From contig JAAOOA010000173.1 in assembly GCA_012861695.1 (NCBI GenBank), forward strand, positions 190,001-254,000: a DNA stretch of 64,000 nucleotides. The letters are read 5' to 3'. The notes under the pieces are model-generated. The model did not search any database and had not been told where the DNA came from. It was given only the letters and a program-made list of their open reading frames with translations. Positions 1 through 11,461 of this stretch are shown in pieces. The stretch is from Trematomus loennbergii (Eukaryota; Chordata; Actinopteri; Perciformes; Nototheniidae). The position numbers were made by a program, and so were the translations under genes. Every line of letters begins with the position of its first letter. Positions within the stretch are counted from its first letter, which is position 1.

Positions 1-376
1 TAAGCTAGGCTTTCCACGTCCTAATGCCAGCTTTCAGTCTTTATGCTATGCTAGGCTAGCTGTTTCCCCTGTTCCCAGTCTTTATGCTAAGCATTCTGTG
101 TACCTCGGGCTATATGCTGAGCTAGGCTTTCCACTTTCTAATGCCAGCATCCAGCCTTTATACAAAGCTAGGCTAACTGTTTCCCCCTGTTCCCAGTCTA
201 AATGCTAAGCTAGTCTAGCTGTGTACCTCCGCTCCTAGGCTGTATGCTAAGCTAGGCTTTCCACGTCCTAATGCCAGCTTTCAGTCTTTATGCTATGCTA
301 AGATAGGCTAGTTGATTCCCCCTACTCCAGTCTTTATGCTAAGCTAGGCTAACCACGTCCTGACTCCAGCTCCTAC
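1..376. repeat. Degenerate minisatellite, period about 117-130 bp
   Basis: A phrase around GCTAGGCTTTCCAC recurs near positions 4, 121 and 251, and the shorter phrase TTTATGCTAAGCTAGGCTA recurs within each period. The array is cut by the window start, so its full length is unknown. Copies differ by substitutions and small indels, indicating an old array. No ORF is associated with it. Confidence 0.8.
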
Positions 377-871
377 AATGTTGAACTATTCCTTAAAACT
401 CTCAGAAAAGCTAAATGATCAGTGTGTTTACATATAAAAACCTACACTCACAGAACGTTTCAGTCTGAGTAATGCATGCCGAAATATAATAACACCCTAT
501 TTTATGTTCTATTTTCATTCATTTGAATTCCCTCGTAGGGTTGTGTTGGGAAATGTTCAGATGATGAAAGCCTTTGTCCTCTTTTCCTCTCTTTCTGTTT
601 CCTGTTTACATGGCCGAGCTGACCAGCGCCCAGCCATGGAGGGAAACTGTGATGATGCAATCTGACCTCCATGACTCTTTCTCTCTGTCTCTCTGTGACA
701 TGCTCGCTCGCTCATTCACTCTTTTTCAGTTTTATTCGCACACCCATACGTCCTGTATATGCTCTGTTTCAACAACACCATCAAGACAGAAAGACACAGA
801 GAGGTTTTGGGTTTCTTCTGGTGTTGGTGATGTCTGCTAAGTTGTTACATATTGAGGTCTTGGCCCGTAAA

Positions 872-872
<1 letters not shown>
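377..872. other. Intergenic, nothing recognised
   Basis: Single-copy-looking, mildly AT-rich sequence. Short ORFs here run into the following CA repeat and show no domain-like composition. I see no gene, RNA or mobile-element terminus. Confidence 0.5.
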
Positions 873-953
<81 letters not shown>

Positions 954-974
954 ACACACACACACACACACACA

Positions 975-1043
<69 letters not shown>
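873..1043. repeat. (CA)n microsatellite, about 170 bp
   Basis: Nearly pure CA dinucleotides with three single-base interruptions near 929, 952 and 982. It generates artefactual His-Thr and Cys-Val ORFs on both strands. Confidence 0.97.
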
Positions 1044-1045
<2 letters not shown>

Positions 1046-1404
1046 GAGAAGAAAGTGGATATGATGCTGTGCAGTCAGATGTGTTTGGAAGTGTGTTCTG
1101 CTGCTGCTATTGGTGGTCGTAAATCTAATGCGGTTCATCATCCAAAACCTCCGTCATCCAACATGTCTGCTGAATTGAGAAATCACCTCCTAACCAAATA
1201 CATGTGTCATCACATTTGTCATCATCACTACTCGCTTCAACACAACTCCACTGAGGGCAGGAAATTCCCGAAAAAACACAACTAGGCTGTAGGAAAAAGA
1301 ACAGTCACACAGTCTGAAATGCTTCCTTTTTATCCTCTGTATCTCTGGAAAAGTATCAGTGGGTGAAAGTACCTACGAACATTTCCTCAATTACTTTATT
1401 CATG

Positions 1405-1608
1405 AGGGAGGCTGTGTATCAGTGGATAGTGCGCTGAACGTCGAATCAGGGGGTAGCAAGTTCGAGTCCCACTGCAGTCAGCATGTCGTTGTGTCCCTGG
1501 GCAAGACACTTCAGCCCAAATTGCTCCTGTGGGGATTGTCCACAGTATTGAATGTATGTAAGTTGCTTTGGATAAAAGCGTCTAACAAGTGACATGTAAT
1601 GTAATGTA
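1405..1608 (+). mobile_element. tRNA-derived SINE, near full length, with target duplication
   Basis: The 5' head resembles a tRNA gene. A degenerate box A lies near 1420-1432, and a box B reading AGTTCGAGTCCC lies at 1459-1470. The body contains the phrase GTGTCCCTGGGCAAGACACTT, and the 3' end reads GGATAAAAGCGTCTAACAAG followed by a (TGTAA)n tail. The 7-bp sequence ATTCATG flanks the copy at 1398-1404 and 1609-1615, consistent with a target-site duplication from LINE-assisted retroposition. Other copies are at 17985-18180 and 39053-39245 on the minus strand, with a decayed one at 4012-4195. It is not a functional tRNA gene, because the head does not fold cleanly and is fused to the SINE body. 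Confidence 0.85.
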
Positions 1609-1615
1609 ATTCATG

Positions 1616-4011
1616 CACATTTTTAGGTAGTTGTGCTATCTCCTTGTTCTGCTACTTTTTACTTTTGACTGCTATGCATTTCCACTACATTTATCTGACA
1701 GCTTAAGTTACTTTGCAGAATCAGATGTATCATATAAAATAAAATGTATGAATAAACTATGATGCATTAATATAGATTAAAACTACCTGTTAATTTATAG
1801 AGTAATTACCAATGGCTCTGTCTTTCCCCGCTGCAAGCGATGAACACCTTAATTCATCACTAATTATAATCCAAAAATAATTATGCATATTATTACATAT
1901 ACTGTATACTGTTAGTATATATACACATTGCAAATACACACATACATGGACACACATTAAGTCTGAATACACACGCATGTCAGAGGGAAGAGGCTGCCAT
2001 GTTTTACAGCACCCTTATGCATTTTACTTAAGTACTAAGCTAATTTTGGATTTGTCTGACAGCAGTTTGCTTGTTACATACATGAAAATGCTTGAAGACC
2101 ATACTTTCTTTCACTACCTTTAACTATTATGCTAGTACTCAAGTTTTTACCTTTTTCTGTGCCCTATATTGTTCAATGTAGTTGTATTCCTGTACCACTG
2201 CATTGACATAAAGACACTTCAGCATGTTAGCATGCCAAGAAGTTAAACTGAGATGTGAAAGTTATAATTACCGAACATCAATGTGTTGCCCTATGGTGTT
2301 TGATCGTGCACAAACAAAAGTATTCTTTTTCATTCAGTTTTACCCCATAACATTGCTGAAAGCCCAACAAAATATAGTAAGTCGACATTTGAGTTGAGAT
2401 TTTTTGTCAAGCAACATGTCTGTTTGATTTGTTATTACCACGTCTTCACAAGTTCACAAACTTCAGATTTAAATTGGCCTTAAAACTCCCAAGGACCTGA
2501 GTTTCTATTGAGGATACTGTAAAAATATGACTTACTGTCAAATGTATTATATCAGAATAAAACTGGAATTTCTGAGCGCTCTCTAACATGTCATGGCAAT
2601 CAGCAGCTGTGACAGTATTTTTCATAAAGCCAATGTCAGGGCGAAGGCAGGAAGAGTCTTCATCTGAGAGACTTTCTCCGTTTGATGTCTTTATCTGAGA
2701 TGTCATGCTGAGCTTTGAAGTTTCCCTCCGACTGCAGCCATGTTTGCTTTACAAATGAGCAGCTGAACCTCAGCTCCCTGCAGCGGCGGACATCTTCTTC
2801 CTCTCCATGTTTTACATTCTCTACAGAAAGGAAACACTGTGTTGTGACGTCCTGACAGCACAGCGTTGTGTTACACTGAGACCTATTTGTGATATCGTAT
2901 AGTCAACTACATTTAGAGGTGGAATAAAAATCTCTCTGCAATTTAAAACTAACCCAAACTGAACATTATAACCTTCATGATGGGAGATTTGGTGCAAGGT
3001 TATTTTATTGGACTCTATTAGTTATATGTTCCTAATAAACTGGCTACTGCTGTGTCATTCTATAATCACAGACATCTATGTGTGTTTATATGTATGTGTA
3101 TCTGAGTTATGATTATCTCGCAAAACCTAAAACCATTCTCCTTCAGAATTGGGGTGTCTGTTGCTGAGTAGCTGCAGGAGTCATGTGAAGTTTTTAAAAG
3201 TTTGGTTCTTTAGAAAACTTCAAATACTCAGTTTGCCCATCCAGACTTTGGTTAGCATATGCGCTAAGCTACAAAAGTTAAAAAAAAGTCACAGGCCATG
3301 TCCGCTAACGGCTACTATGGGACGTATGTGTGAGATGTGTATGTTTGTGTGTTAACGCGTTGCATGTTTTATTCGTAAAATGTCTGGAAAAAGGTGTGTG
3401 AAATAAGTACACTGCTTTTGAAATGAAGCTGTCTCTATTTGTATCGGCAAATCTGAACTGTGACTTCTTTCCAAAGCGTTCATAGGACCTTAGGTGTGCT
3501 CATTTAGTTTGGTTTTGACGTTATACAGGCCCCGACATTTTAATAGGAGCTTTTATACTCCTGATGTTTAGACTGTAGCGTTGACACCGTGTTCATGGAC
3601 TCACTTTGAAACCCAAAAAGCACAAGCACTTTCCAAGGTGGCATGGCACTAGTGTTAGCAAATAATATGAAATATCTTTACAATTACCCTGAGCCCAACA
3701 TTTGTTTGTCTAACTAACAGCCCAAACATAGTAAATATCAGCCCAAACATACTAATTCAATCACGTTATTCAAAGGAAAAGCAGAAAATCCTTACAGTTG
3801 TGAAGCTGGAACCACAAAATGGTTTTACATGAACAAGGACTTTTAAATTATACATATTTTGTTTGTTAATTGAATAATAGTGTGTACTGTATAAACTATA
3901 ATCATTCAAATTGTAGTTCTATTTCTAACAATGCATCATATTTTGTAAAGCTGTATGTGTGTAAAGAAAATCACAATATTTTGCAAAGTATCTACATTTT
4001 TCAGATAAACT
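1616..4011. other. Intergenic AT-rich DNA, no gene seen
   Basis: The sequence around the SINE (about 1350-1400 and 1616-2180) has the TACTTTT/AAGTAC-rich texture of decayed hAT-type elements found elsewhere in the window, but no termini could be fixed. The rest is AT-rich and carries only short ORFs without recognisable domains. Confidence 0.45.
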
Positions 4012-4195
4012 ACGTTACATTACATATTATGTAGCTGATGCTTTTCTCCAAAACAACTTACATTACATACACTCAATGCACTCGCAGACATGCCTATGGG
4101 AGCAATTTGGGGTTAATTTTCTTGCCCAAGGACGTCTCAACAAGTCTTCAAGAGGTGGGATTTTACTGCTGACCCTGAGCAACAGCTGGCATAAA
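4012..4195 (-). mobile_element. Decayed copy of the tRNA-SINE
   Basis: It begins with GTTACATTACAT (the inverted tail) and continues with the inverted body, including GGGAGCAATTTGGGGTTAA and TTGCCCAAGGACG. It matches the 17985 and 39053 copies with many substitutions. The tRNA-like head is barely recognisable. Confidence 0.65.
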
Positions 4196-5753
4196 GGTAG
4201 TCAAATAAAGGTTAAAAAATAGTCAAATAAGGTCAAAGTATCTCAAATATGTACTTCAGTGCAGTCCTTCATAAACATAGTGAGCAACATCCCACCCGTG
4301 CAGATGTGCAGATGTTCAGCGGAGTTTAATCTGCAGCATGTGGAGATTTACTGTTCTGCACGTCTGGGCGACAGCTCTCACAGATACAGCGTGTTATGAT
4401 CTGTTTACTCTCTGAAGAAAGAAACTCCCCCGTTGGTCCTTGAGTGCATCGCTCAGACAGTTTCTCCCTCTGCAGACTGTGGACATGAATCAGTCAGCAG
4501 ACACACACACTCCGCCCTGCAGGACCCCTCCTCTGTTTGTCCCTGCAGTTTAAAGTGTTGTTAGGTGGGACCTCACACTCCAGTGTCTCTCAGTGGGATT
4601 TATAGACAGCACTGATCAACTCTGACAGCACAGATTCATTATTCTGTCGTTGGACTGTGTGTACAAACTCACAAGAACATCTGATGGAACACATCCTTCT
4701 TTTATTAAAATCTTCTGTGGTTTTTATTTGATAGTTTTGTTGAATTTTATTGCATTTTCCTGTTGTGAAATCCCTTCTTTTTTATGAAACAAAGTAAAGT
4801 TCAAATTGAAAATTGAGTAACACAGCAGATGCCACTGAAGGAGAATTAATGTCAATGTTGGTCATAAAGTTGGTTGTGAAAAAGTTGTGATGTCACAAGA
4901 ATAAAGTTATTATTTGAGAACAAAATATTAAAAGACCAAATGTGTTTACAAGAAACAGTTAGGACTTGTTATATTTATTTTTTGCTTTTACAAGAAAAAG
5001 TGTTTATATAGCAATAAACATGTTTTAATATATTGGGGAAAAGCATGACAACAGTCTTTAATTTGGGGAAAAAAGTAATATTTGACGACTTTCCTTTTAT
5101 TAAAGCGAAACGAATTAGAATATTTTATTATATATAATATTTTGTCAATAATTCATAATTCTACAATACAAAAAAAGTAACATTTCAGGAAAAAGTTGAG
5201 CTGAAGGTAACATTTTCTTTGTTTAAGATACAAAATCATAATTGAAATATTTGAAAGATATGTCCAACATCCTTCCACATCATATTTCATTTCTACAACT
5301 TATAATATCCTATAATATATTGTTGAAAAGAGAATAATAGGGGACCTTTAAAGTGATAATATTACTTTTAAACAGGTTTTAATTATTGCTTTCAACTAAC
5401 TTAATACAGTTATGTGACACTTGTTGACATAATTCATTTAATAAATACCACATTTTCAATGTATTTATGAATGATTTTCAGCGTAAAAGACACTCCAGGA
5501 GTCACTACCATCTCAAAACAATGGGGTCCAACAGAAACCCCCCAAATGGAACAGGACTTCAGCATCATCGTTGACATGGCAACAAGCTGCCCCGTGTCAA
5601 ATCAGGGTTGCCAGGTAACAGACGGTATGAGCGCGTGGGTGCGTGAAGGTCCTCTGACGGCAGGAAGAGGGCATATGCAGGAAATACATTCACTGACAGT
5701 TTATTTTTATTTTTAAATATATTAATACCTTATTCTGCATTGTAATTCTATAA
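4196..5753. other. Intergenic AT-rich DNA, no gene seen
   Basis: Mostly A/T-rich unique sequence. The stretch 4270-4630 is more GC-balanced and could be non-repetitive conserved DNA, but nothing in it can be named. The 81-codon ORF at 5471-5716 has no recognisable domain, starts in AT-rich DNA and is not supported. Confidence 0.45.
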
Positions 5754-5837
5754 ACTACTACTACTACTATACTACTACTACTACTACTACTACACTACTA
5801 CTACTACTACTACTACTACTATACTACTACTACACTG

Positions 5838-5892
<55 letters not shown>

Positions 5893-5917
5893 ACTACTAC
5901 TACTACTACTACTACTA

Positions 5918-5991
<74 letters not shown>

Positions 5992-6026
5992 TACTACTAC
6001 AACTACTACTACTACTACTACTACTG

Positions 6027-6060
<34 letters not shown>

Positions 6061-6148
6061 CACTACTACTACTACCACTACTACTACTACCACTACTACT
6101 ACCTACCACACTACTACTACCACCACTACTACTACTACTACACTACTT
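5754..6148. repeat. (CTA)n/(TAC)n trinucleotide microsatellite, about 395 bp
   Basis: Long run of ACT/CTA triplets with scattered one-base slips (TACACTA, TATACTA) and CCA variants toward the right end. On the minus strand it reads as artificial poly-Ser/poly-Val. Confidence 0.97.
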
Positions 6149-6262
6149 CTTAGAGCCCCGACCAAGAAGTAAGACTGTATTTAGAAACTCACCGAAATGT
6201 GTTGATTGCTTGTTTCTCAATACTGTCTGACTTCCTGGCTGCTGCTCTCTTACTTGATACAT

Positions 6263-7340
6263 TGTTACGTGCCGTAGTGGGTGTGTGTGTGTGTGTCTCT
6301 CTCCCCTCATTGTCTCCCTTCAGGTTGTGTGTTGTGTGTGTTGTGTGTGTTGTGTGATACGTGTTATCTAGTTTTGACAAGTGTTTTGTTAAGTGTGTAT
6401 CTTTTTTGTATCTTGACACTCCCTCACCAAACCGGATGCAGAAAAACTGGTCCATGCGTTCATCACCTCCCGCATTGATTACTGCAATTCTCTGCTTGCA
6501 GGCCTTCAGCAAAAACCACTCAGAGACTACAATATATACAAAACTGTGCCGCCCGGATACTCACAAAAACACGCAAATCAGAGCACATCACCCCCATCCT
6601 TCACTCACTCCACTGGCTCCCTGTAACACACCGGATCAACTACAAAGTCCTCATAATGGTCTTCAACGCCATCAACCACACTGGCCCCACCTACCTACAG
6701 GAACTGCTAACCAGAAAACATTCCCATACCTCACGCACACTCAGGTCAGACAGCTCCAATCTCCTGGCTGTCCCGCGGACAAAACTGGTCACCAGGGAAA
6801 CCGTGCTTTCTCCTCCCTGGGTCCACGTCTGTGGAATCAGCTTCCAGAGAACATACGGACCTCAGCATCACTCTCAGTTTTTAGGAAATACCTCAAGACC
6901 CACCTGTTCCACACCGCATTTTACTGACTGTCCTTTACTTTATTTATTTTTTTAAACCTTCTAAGCTCTTAACCTTTTATTTTCATTTTATATTGCCATA
7001 TTTTATCCAATATGCTCCTTTAGATAACTTTTACTTATTGTTCCTTATAGCTTTGTGAAGCACCTTGAGATGACATTGTTTTAAAGTGTGCTATATAAAT
7101 CAAATGTATTATTATTATTATTATTATTTTTTATCGTGTTTATTGTTTTCGCTTTCTTTTGTAAGAAAGTTATTTTGTTTGTCAGCAGTTTGTGTTGTGC
7201 AACTTGGATGGTGAGCCCTCTTTATTTTGATTAACTAAACAATATCTTACATTTTTCGCGAATCAATTTCCTCTTCCTTTTTCTCTCCCGGTTATTTTAT
7301 GTTTTGTTACTTCCCTTTAATCCTAGAATATTAGGGAACA
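6263..7340. mobile_element. LTR-like dispersed repeat, split by an L2 insertion
   Basis: Segments 6263-6425 and 7130-7340 match, in order, the uninterrupted repeat at 41560-41872. Shared blocks include TGTTACGTGC, ATTGTCTCCC, ATAAGAAAGTT/TAAGAAAGTT and GGTGAGCCCTCTTTATT. The outer ends TGTTAC and GGGAACA resemble the TG...CA ends of an LTR. The interruption corresponds to the L2 fragment. Flanking 5-mers (TACAT and TAAAA) match poorly, so the LTR assignment rests mainly on the other copy. Confidence 0.45.
6426..7129 (+). mobile_element. 5'-truncated L2-type LINE, C-terminal ORF2 and 3' tail
   Basis: The reading frames give the typical C-terminal tail of the fish L2 reverse transcriptase. It begins near 6435 (DAEKLVHAFITSRIDYCNS), passes through INYKVLIMVFNAINHTGPTY, and then RTLRSDSSNLLAVPRTKLVT. 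At least two frameshifts then separate this from AFSSLGPRLWNQLPENIR in another frame, so it is inactive. The 3' end, TGTGCTATATAAAT followed by (ATT)n at 7107-7126, is the usual L2 microsatellite tail. Only about 0.7 kb remains; the reverse-transcriptase core and endonuclease are missing. It sits inside the LTR-like repeat and is therefore younger than that repeat. Confidence 0.85.
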
Positions 7341-8053
7341 TAAAATTGGAAATGAATTAAACAGAAAAATATGAAAAGAAAGCATTTAATCAACTATACC
7401 TTAAATACTGACCACGGCAGTGTTTATCAAACAAACAGGAGGGTGTAGTGCATTGAGTTGGGACTATTTTAAGCGGCGGATTAATCCACATTTGTCACTA
7501 TGGTGAGTGTCTCGTCATGACAGCTTAGTTATAGATATTTCCCTCATTAAGGATTAAAGAAACTCGCTTAAAACCATTGAAATACTTCACATGTGTTGTA
7601 CTTGGTATGCAGTATTCAAAAATAAGTTTAACTACATGTCTTTGTGAGCCTGTATTAACAAAAAATAATGCTGACTCACCGGCTTTGTATTCCTCATGGT
7701 GCCATTTGTCTGAGGTGAGGAAGCTAAAATGCCTGAATGACGTTGTGTTATGAGGTGTAATTAATATTGTATCCCCTAGGGCTACTACTGTGACATTTTG
7801 CTTTGTCTCCATGATTTATTGCAGCTTGTAAGACACTTGAAGAACCAGTTGTTTGTAAAAACAGGTTAGTGAATCCAGTTCAGTGTGACAGGAGCGCTGC
7901 AGGTTATTAGAGCAAAACACACCTGTAGTTTAAGATCACGTCAGACATACCAGACATAACACACAGTCATGGGAACAAAACTCAGGGTGTTGAGTAGTAA
8001 TTAGAGGCAGGAAGTGGAACCCGTCCAAAATGACACCTAAGAGATAAAGAATA
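7341..8053. other. Intergenic segment with one unexplained minus-strand ORF
   Basis: A 95-codon ORF on the minus strand (7525-7812) begins with an ATG and has balanced composition, with phrases such as GESALFFVNTGSQRH and EYCIPSTTHVKYFNGFKR. I cannot assign it to a family. It could be a fragment of a decayed mobile element, since repeats flank it on both sides, or chance. No splice structure could be supported. Confidence 0.25.
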
Positions 8054-8437
8054 AGGGTGGAGGAAGTATTCAGAGTATTTACTGAAGGAAAAGTATTGAC
8101 ACACTGACACATGAACCATTACAAGTTAAACTAAGTATCATCTGCAAAATGTACTTAAAGTATGAAAGTAAAAGCAATTATTATGCAGTGAAATGTTCCC
8201 TGTGCGTGTTTTACTAATATACATTATTTTTTTGTAATAATATTAGTGCTGCATAGTAAGTATGTTGCATTTTACTGCTGTATGTTTAAGGTTGTGCTAT
8301 TTTGAACTCCTTTATATACTATTGTGTAGTTTAATTAATTTCAATAGTTAGTTGAAGTATTAATTTTGAAATGGAAATACTCAAATAAAGTAAAAGTATT
8401 TTGGATTTGTAATTAAGTACAGTACTTTACACCACTG
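8054..8437. mobile_element. hAT-type non-autonomous element (family with CAGTGGTGG ends)
   Basis: The left end reads GGGTGGAGGAAGTATTCAGA and the right end GTACTTTACACCACTG, which are inverted relative to each other. The interior is rich in AAGTA/TACTT steps. It is related to the copies at 49864-50396, 47735-48060, 57779-58207 and the fragment at 33642-33777. Short CAGNG-like ends fit the hAT superfamily. It encodes no transposase. Confidence 0.6.
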
Positions 8438-8513
8438 TCAGTAAGTACCAGTACGTCTGGACTGTTTTTAAAAGGCAAATCCAGTTCAGATAAATACTTC
8501 ATTTGAATGAGGT

Positions 8514-8678
<165 letters not shown>

Positions 8679-8790
8679 CAAACGACTCCATTATCCCTCT
8701 CCTGCAGCTCTCTCCACAGGGCCGGCCATTCATCTGCCACGCAGGCCGACGTGCCTGGAATCAGATCGCTGCTTTTGAACAATGACCAGA

Positions 8791-8939
<149 letters not shown>

Positions 8940-9103
8940 ACGTGCTCACACCTGAATGCTAATAGAGAAGTATTACGTTCTGGGAATTGGTAAAAGGGCA
9001 GGTGGAGGAAAAAGGACAGGCAGGTGTGGTTGGATTTGACAGGTGAGTTTAACGGCAGTGGAGACATCAAGCACAAGCTGTGTGTGGTACAAGTGGAGCA
9101 CAT

Positions 9104-9568
9104 TTCAAAGGGGCCCAATTGTGCTTTTTGGGGTTTTCCGTTTCCTGTAGTGTGTTTCATACTGTAGGTTTTTGTGCATGTAAGTGTCTGCAAAAGGGTC
9201 CATTGGACTCCTTTGTTAAAGGGGACCTATCATGCAAAATTATTTATCATTTAAATATAGCATGATAGGTTTCCTTTAACTTCCGGAACATAGTGACATC
9301 ACTATATAACACTTGTTATTCTATTAGCTGGCGCTCCAACACATTGTACGTGATAGGCTAAGGGCGGGTCATCTCTAAGAGGTTGACCAATCCCAACAGA
9401 GCCAGCCAGCTAACCAGGCTTCAGACAGAAGGTGAAAAGAGGTGCTGCAGCACAGGCAGTATGAGACAAATAAAGATCTTTTTGAACATTAAAGCATGGA
9501 GACATGTCCCAGTAGAGACACTACATACTGATATACACCTGAAAATGAGCATAAAATGGCCCCTCTAA
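9104..9568 (-). mobile_element. TTAA-type MITE, family A, carrying a nested 56-bp element
   Basis: Reverse-orientation copy of the window's most common repeat. Landmarks in order are GGGCCCAATTGTGCTTTTTG, the phrase CCATTGGACTCCTTTG, the block AACAGAGCCAGCCAGCTAACC, CTGCAGCACAGGCAGTATGA, and the end GAGCATAAAATGGCCCCTC. The terminal TTAA sites have decayed (TTCA and CTAA). A second small TTAA element interrupts it at 9216-9279. It has no coding capacity. Confidence 0.8.
9216..9279. mobile_element. 56-bp near-palindromic TTAA mini-element nested in a MITE
   Basis: TTAA at 9216-9219 and 9276-9279 flank a 56-bp body whose ends are AGGGGACCTATCATGC on the left and GCATGATAGGTTTCCT on the right, near-perfect inverted repeats. 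Other copies of the host MITE run straight through this point (for example 56401-56420, near TTAGTTTACTTCC). The inverted ends match those of the larger element at 22104-22586, so this is probably an extreme internal-deletion derivative of it. Confidence 0.75.
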
Positions 9569-10989
9569 TGAGTTTGTATACAACCTAACTTGTGAAAAGT
9601 AACTAACTAAATGATCCCTTGTATTTATACAGTATTTGAGTAAATGTACTTTGTTTTGTTTCAACGGTGAGTTTAATTCATATATAATTGTTCAAATGAA
9701 AGGTAAATTAAGCTGTCAAATACGTGTAGTGGAGTAAAAGTGGGATGTGGCATAAAAACAAAGACTCAAGGGAAAGTGTGTAAGTAAGGGACTTTAGGTA
9801 CTTTCCACCACAGCTTGTAAAACCTGATGTTTACTGGAGGTGTTGATGTGGAACTCTGTCACTAAAACCTATTTGCATACATGCTGAAGATGCCTGTGTG
9901 TGAAAGCTGCTGACAGGAAAACATTCTGGCGTCGCAGCATAAGCTTGAGCAGGTTTTTTATTTTGTTTGTCGACAGTGACTCACCATGGAGAACTCCCTC
10001 TAACCTCCTCAACACAAAGACTCAACGTGTGTGTCACAGAGTGTGTGTGTGTGTGTGTGTGTATGTAAACTGTGAGATCATGGTGGGTGTAGTCGTCACA
10101 CAGCCTGCAGGCAACTGCAGAGAAAAAGCTCTTATGAAATCACACGAGCTGCTGGGTGTTGTGTCAACCGGGAGTTAAAGGTCACAGAAACAGTTTGACC
10201 CCAGAGGAATGTTTGCAATTGTTGACGTTCGTTTGTCATCGCGCGACAGATCGGGAGGAGGATAAGTCTGGCAAATATTCAGCAACATTTCTTACAATCT
10301 TATACCTGTTAGGAACAAACTGCAGTAGGTCATAGGTGTCGTTTACACTGAGGCTTTTTCAAATGGATGAGTTTGTCCACATCTCTTTTTTAGAGCAAAA
10401 TTCGTTTTCTAAAAAGTATCTTGCATCAATACATGTTTTCATCCATCTCTGTTGATTTCTATATATCAGGGGAGTCCAATCTTTTTGAACTGAGGGCTGC
10501 ATACAGAACAATGTACAAAGGCCACTCACTAGAGGTGAGGTATTTTGCCTCATAAGTTAAGTTATAAGTCAGCGAAATCAATCAAATGTTGGTAAATTAT
10601 GATTGATACTTGAATATACTTAACAGCCTACATCCCCGCTCTCCACAGGGTTTCATTTATTCTGTTACAAACAGTGTTGCAGCTCATCCCTTAAAACAGA
10701 ACCCTCAGATATATATAATATATATAATAAGGGGAAATAGGAAGGGCATATTTCAAGCTTACTATGTACATAAGTTATTGGGGTTTTCTTTATCAATTAA
10801 GATTGACTGAATTTATTTGAAAAAATAGGCTAATTGTTAACACATGAATACTGTCTGATATATATTTACATATATATTTAAGAAGTACAATATAAGACAA
10901 GCACAAGTTTCATGTTTGGGCCGTATTACATTATACTTTTAGAATTTGCGGAGACACCCGTTATATTAACTGTTTGTTTATTTTCTACT
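9569..10989. other. Intergenic, decayed repeats only
   Basis: Segment 9600-9815 has the AGTACTTT/GTAAATGTACTT texture of a hAT-type remnant and ends in CTTTCCACCACAG. A short (GT)n lies at 10040-10062. Near 10468 the phrase CAGGGGAGTCCAATCTTTTT resembles the terminus of a second CAGGGG-ended hAT family, but its other end is missing. No gene is seen. Confidence 0.4.
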
Positions 10990-10997
10990 GTTTATAT

Positions 10998-11453
10998 CAG
11001 GGGTGTCAAACTCAATTTCATCGCGGGCCACGTAGGAATTATGGTTGCACTCAAAGGGCCGGTTGTAACTTTAAGACTATATCAAAATACATAATATTTA
11101 ATATATATAAAATAATGCATTATATTACATTATTGCCTCTGCATTGGATTATTATCGGATAGGGTAATAACTTCATAATTAACTACATCTGAAAGCAGAA
11201 GTCTGGGGCAAGTAATTGCAAGTCTCTTCAGTGAGAATGTCACAAAATGTTTCAACAAAAAAAGTCAAATTCTGAGAAAAAAGTCAAATTTGAGATGCAT
11301 TGTGGGACATGTAGTTTATGGGCAACGTGCTTCTGTAAATCACCATCTAACCGTATAATAAACATATTATATTCTTTCAGAGCTCTTGTGGGGCCACAGA
11401 AAATGAAGTCGCGGGCCGGATTTGGCCCCCGGGCCTTGAGTTTGACACCCCTG
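10998..11453. mobile_element. hAT-type MITE with CAGGGGTGTCAAACTCA ends and 8-bp target duplication
   Basis: The element starts CAGGGGTGTCAAACTCAAT and ends TTGAGTTTGACACCCCTG, terminal inverted repeats of about 17 bp. The 8-bp sequence GTTTATAT occurs directly before (10990-10997) and directly after (11454-11461), the expected hAT target duplication. Subterminal GCGGGCC blocks occur at both ends, as in the widespread vertebrate family of this type. At 456 bp it encodes no transposase and would depend on an enzyme supplied elsewhere. Confidence 0.92.
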
Positions 11454-11461
11454 GTTTATAT

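Noticed and set aside
1405..1475. tRNA gene
   Set aside because: Box A and box B-like motifs are present, but the sequence is fused to a SINE body with a (TGTAA)n tail and a target duplication, and repeats elsewhere in the window.
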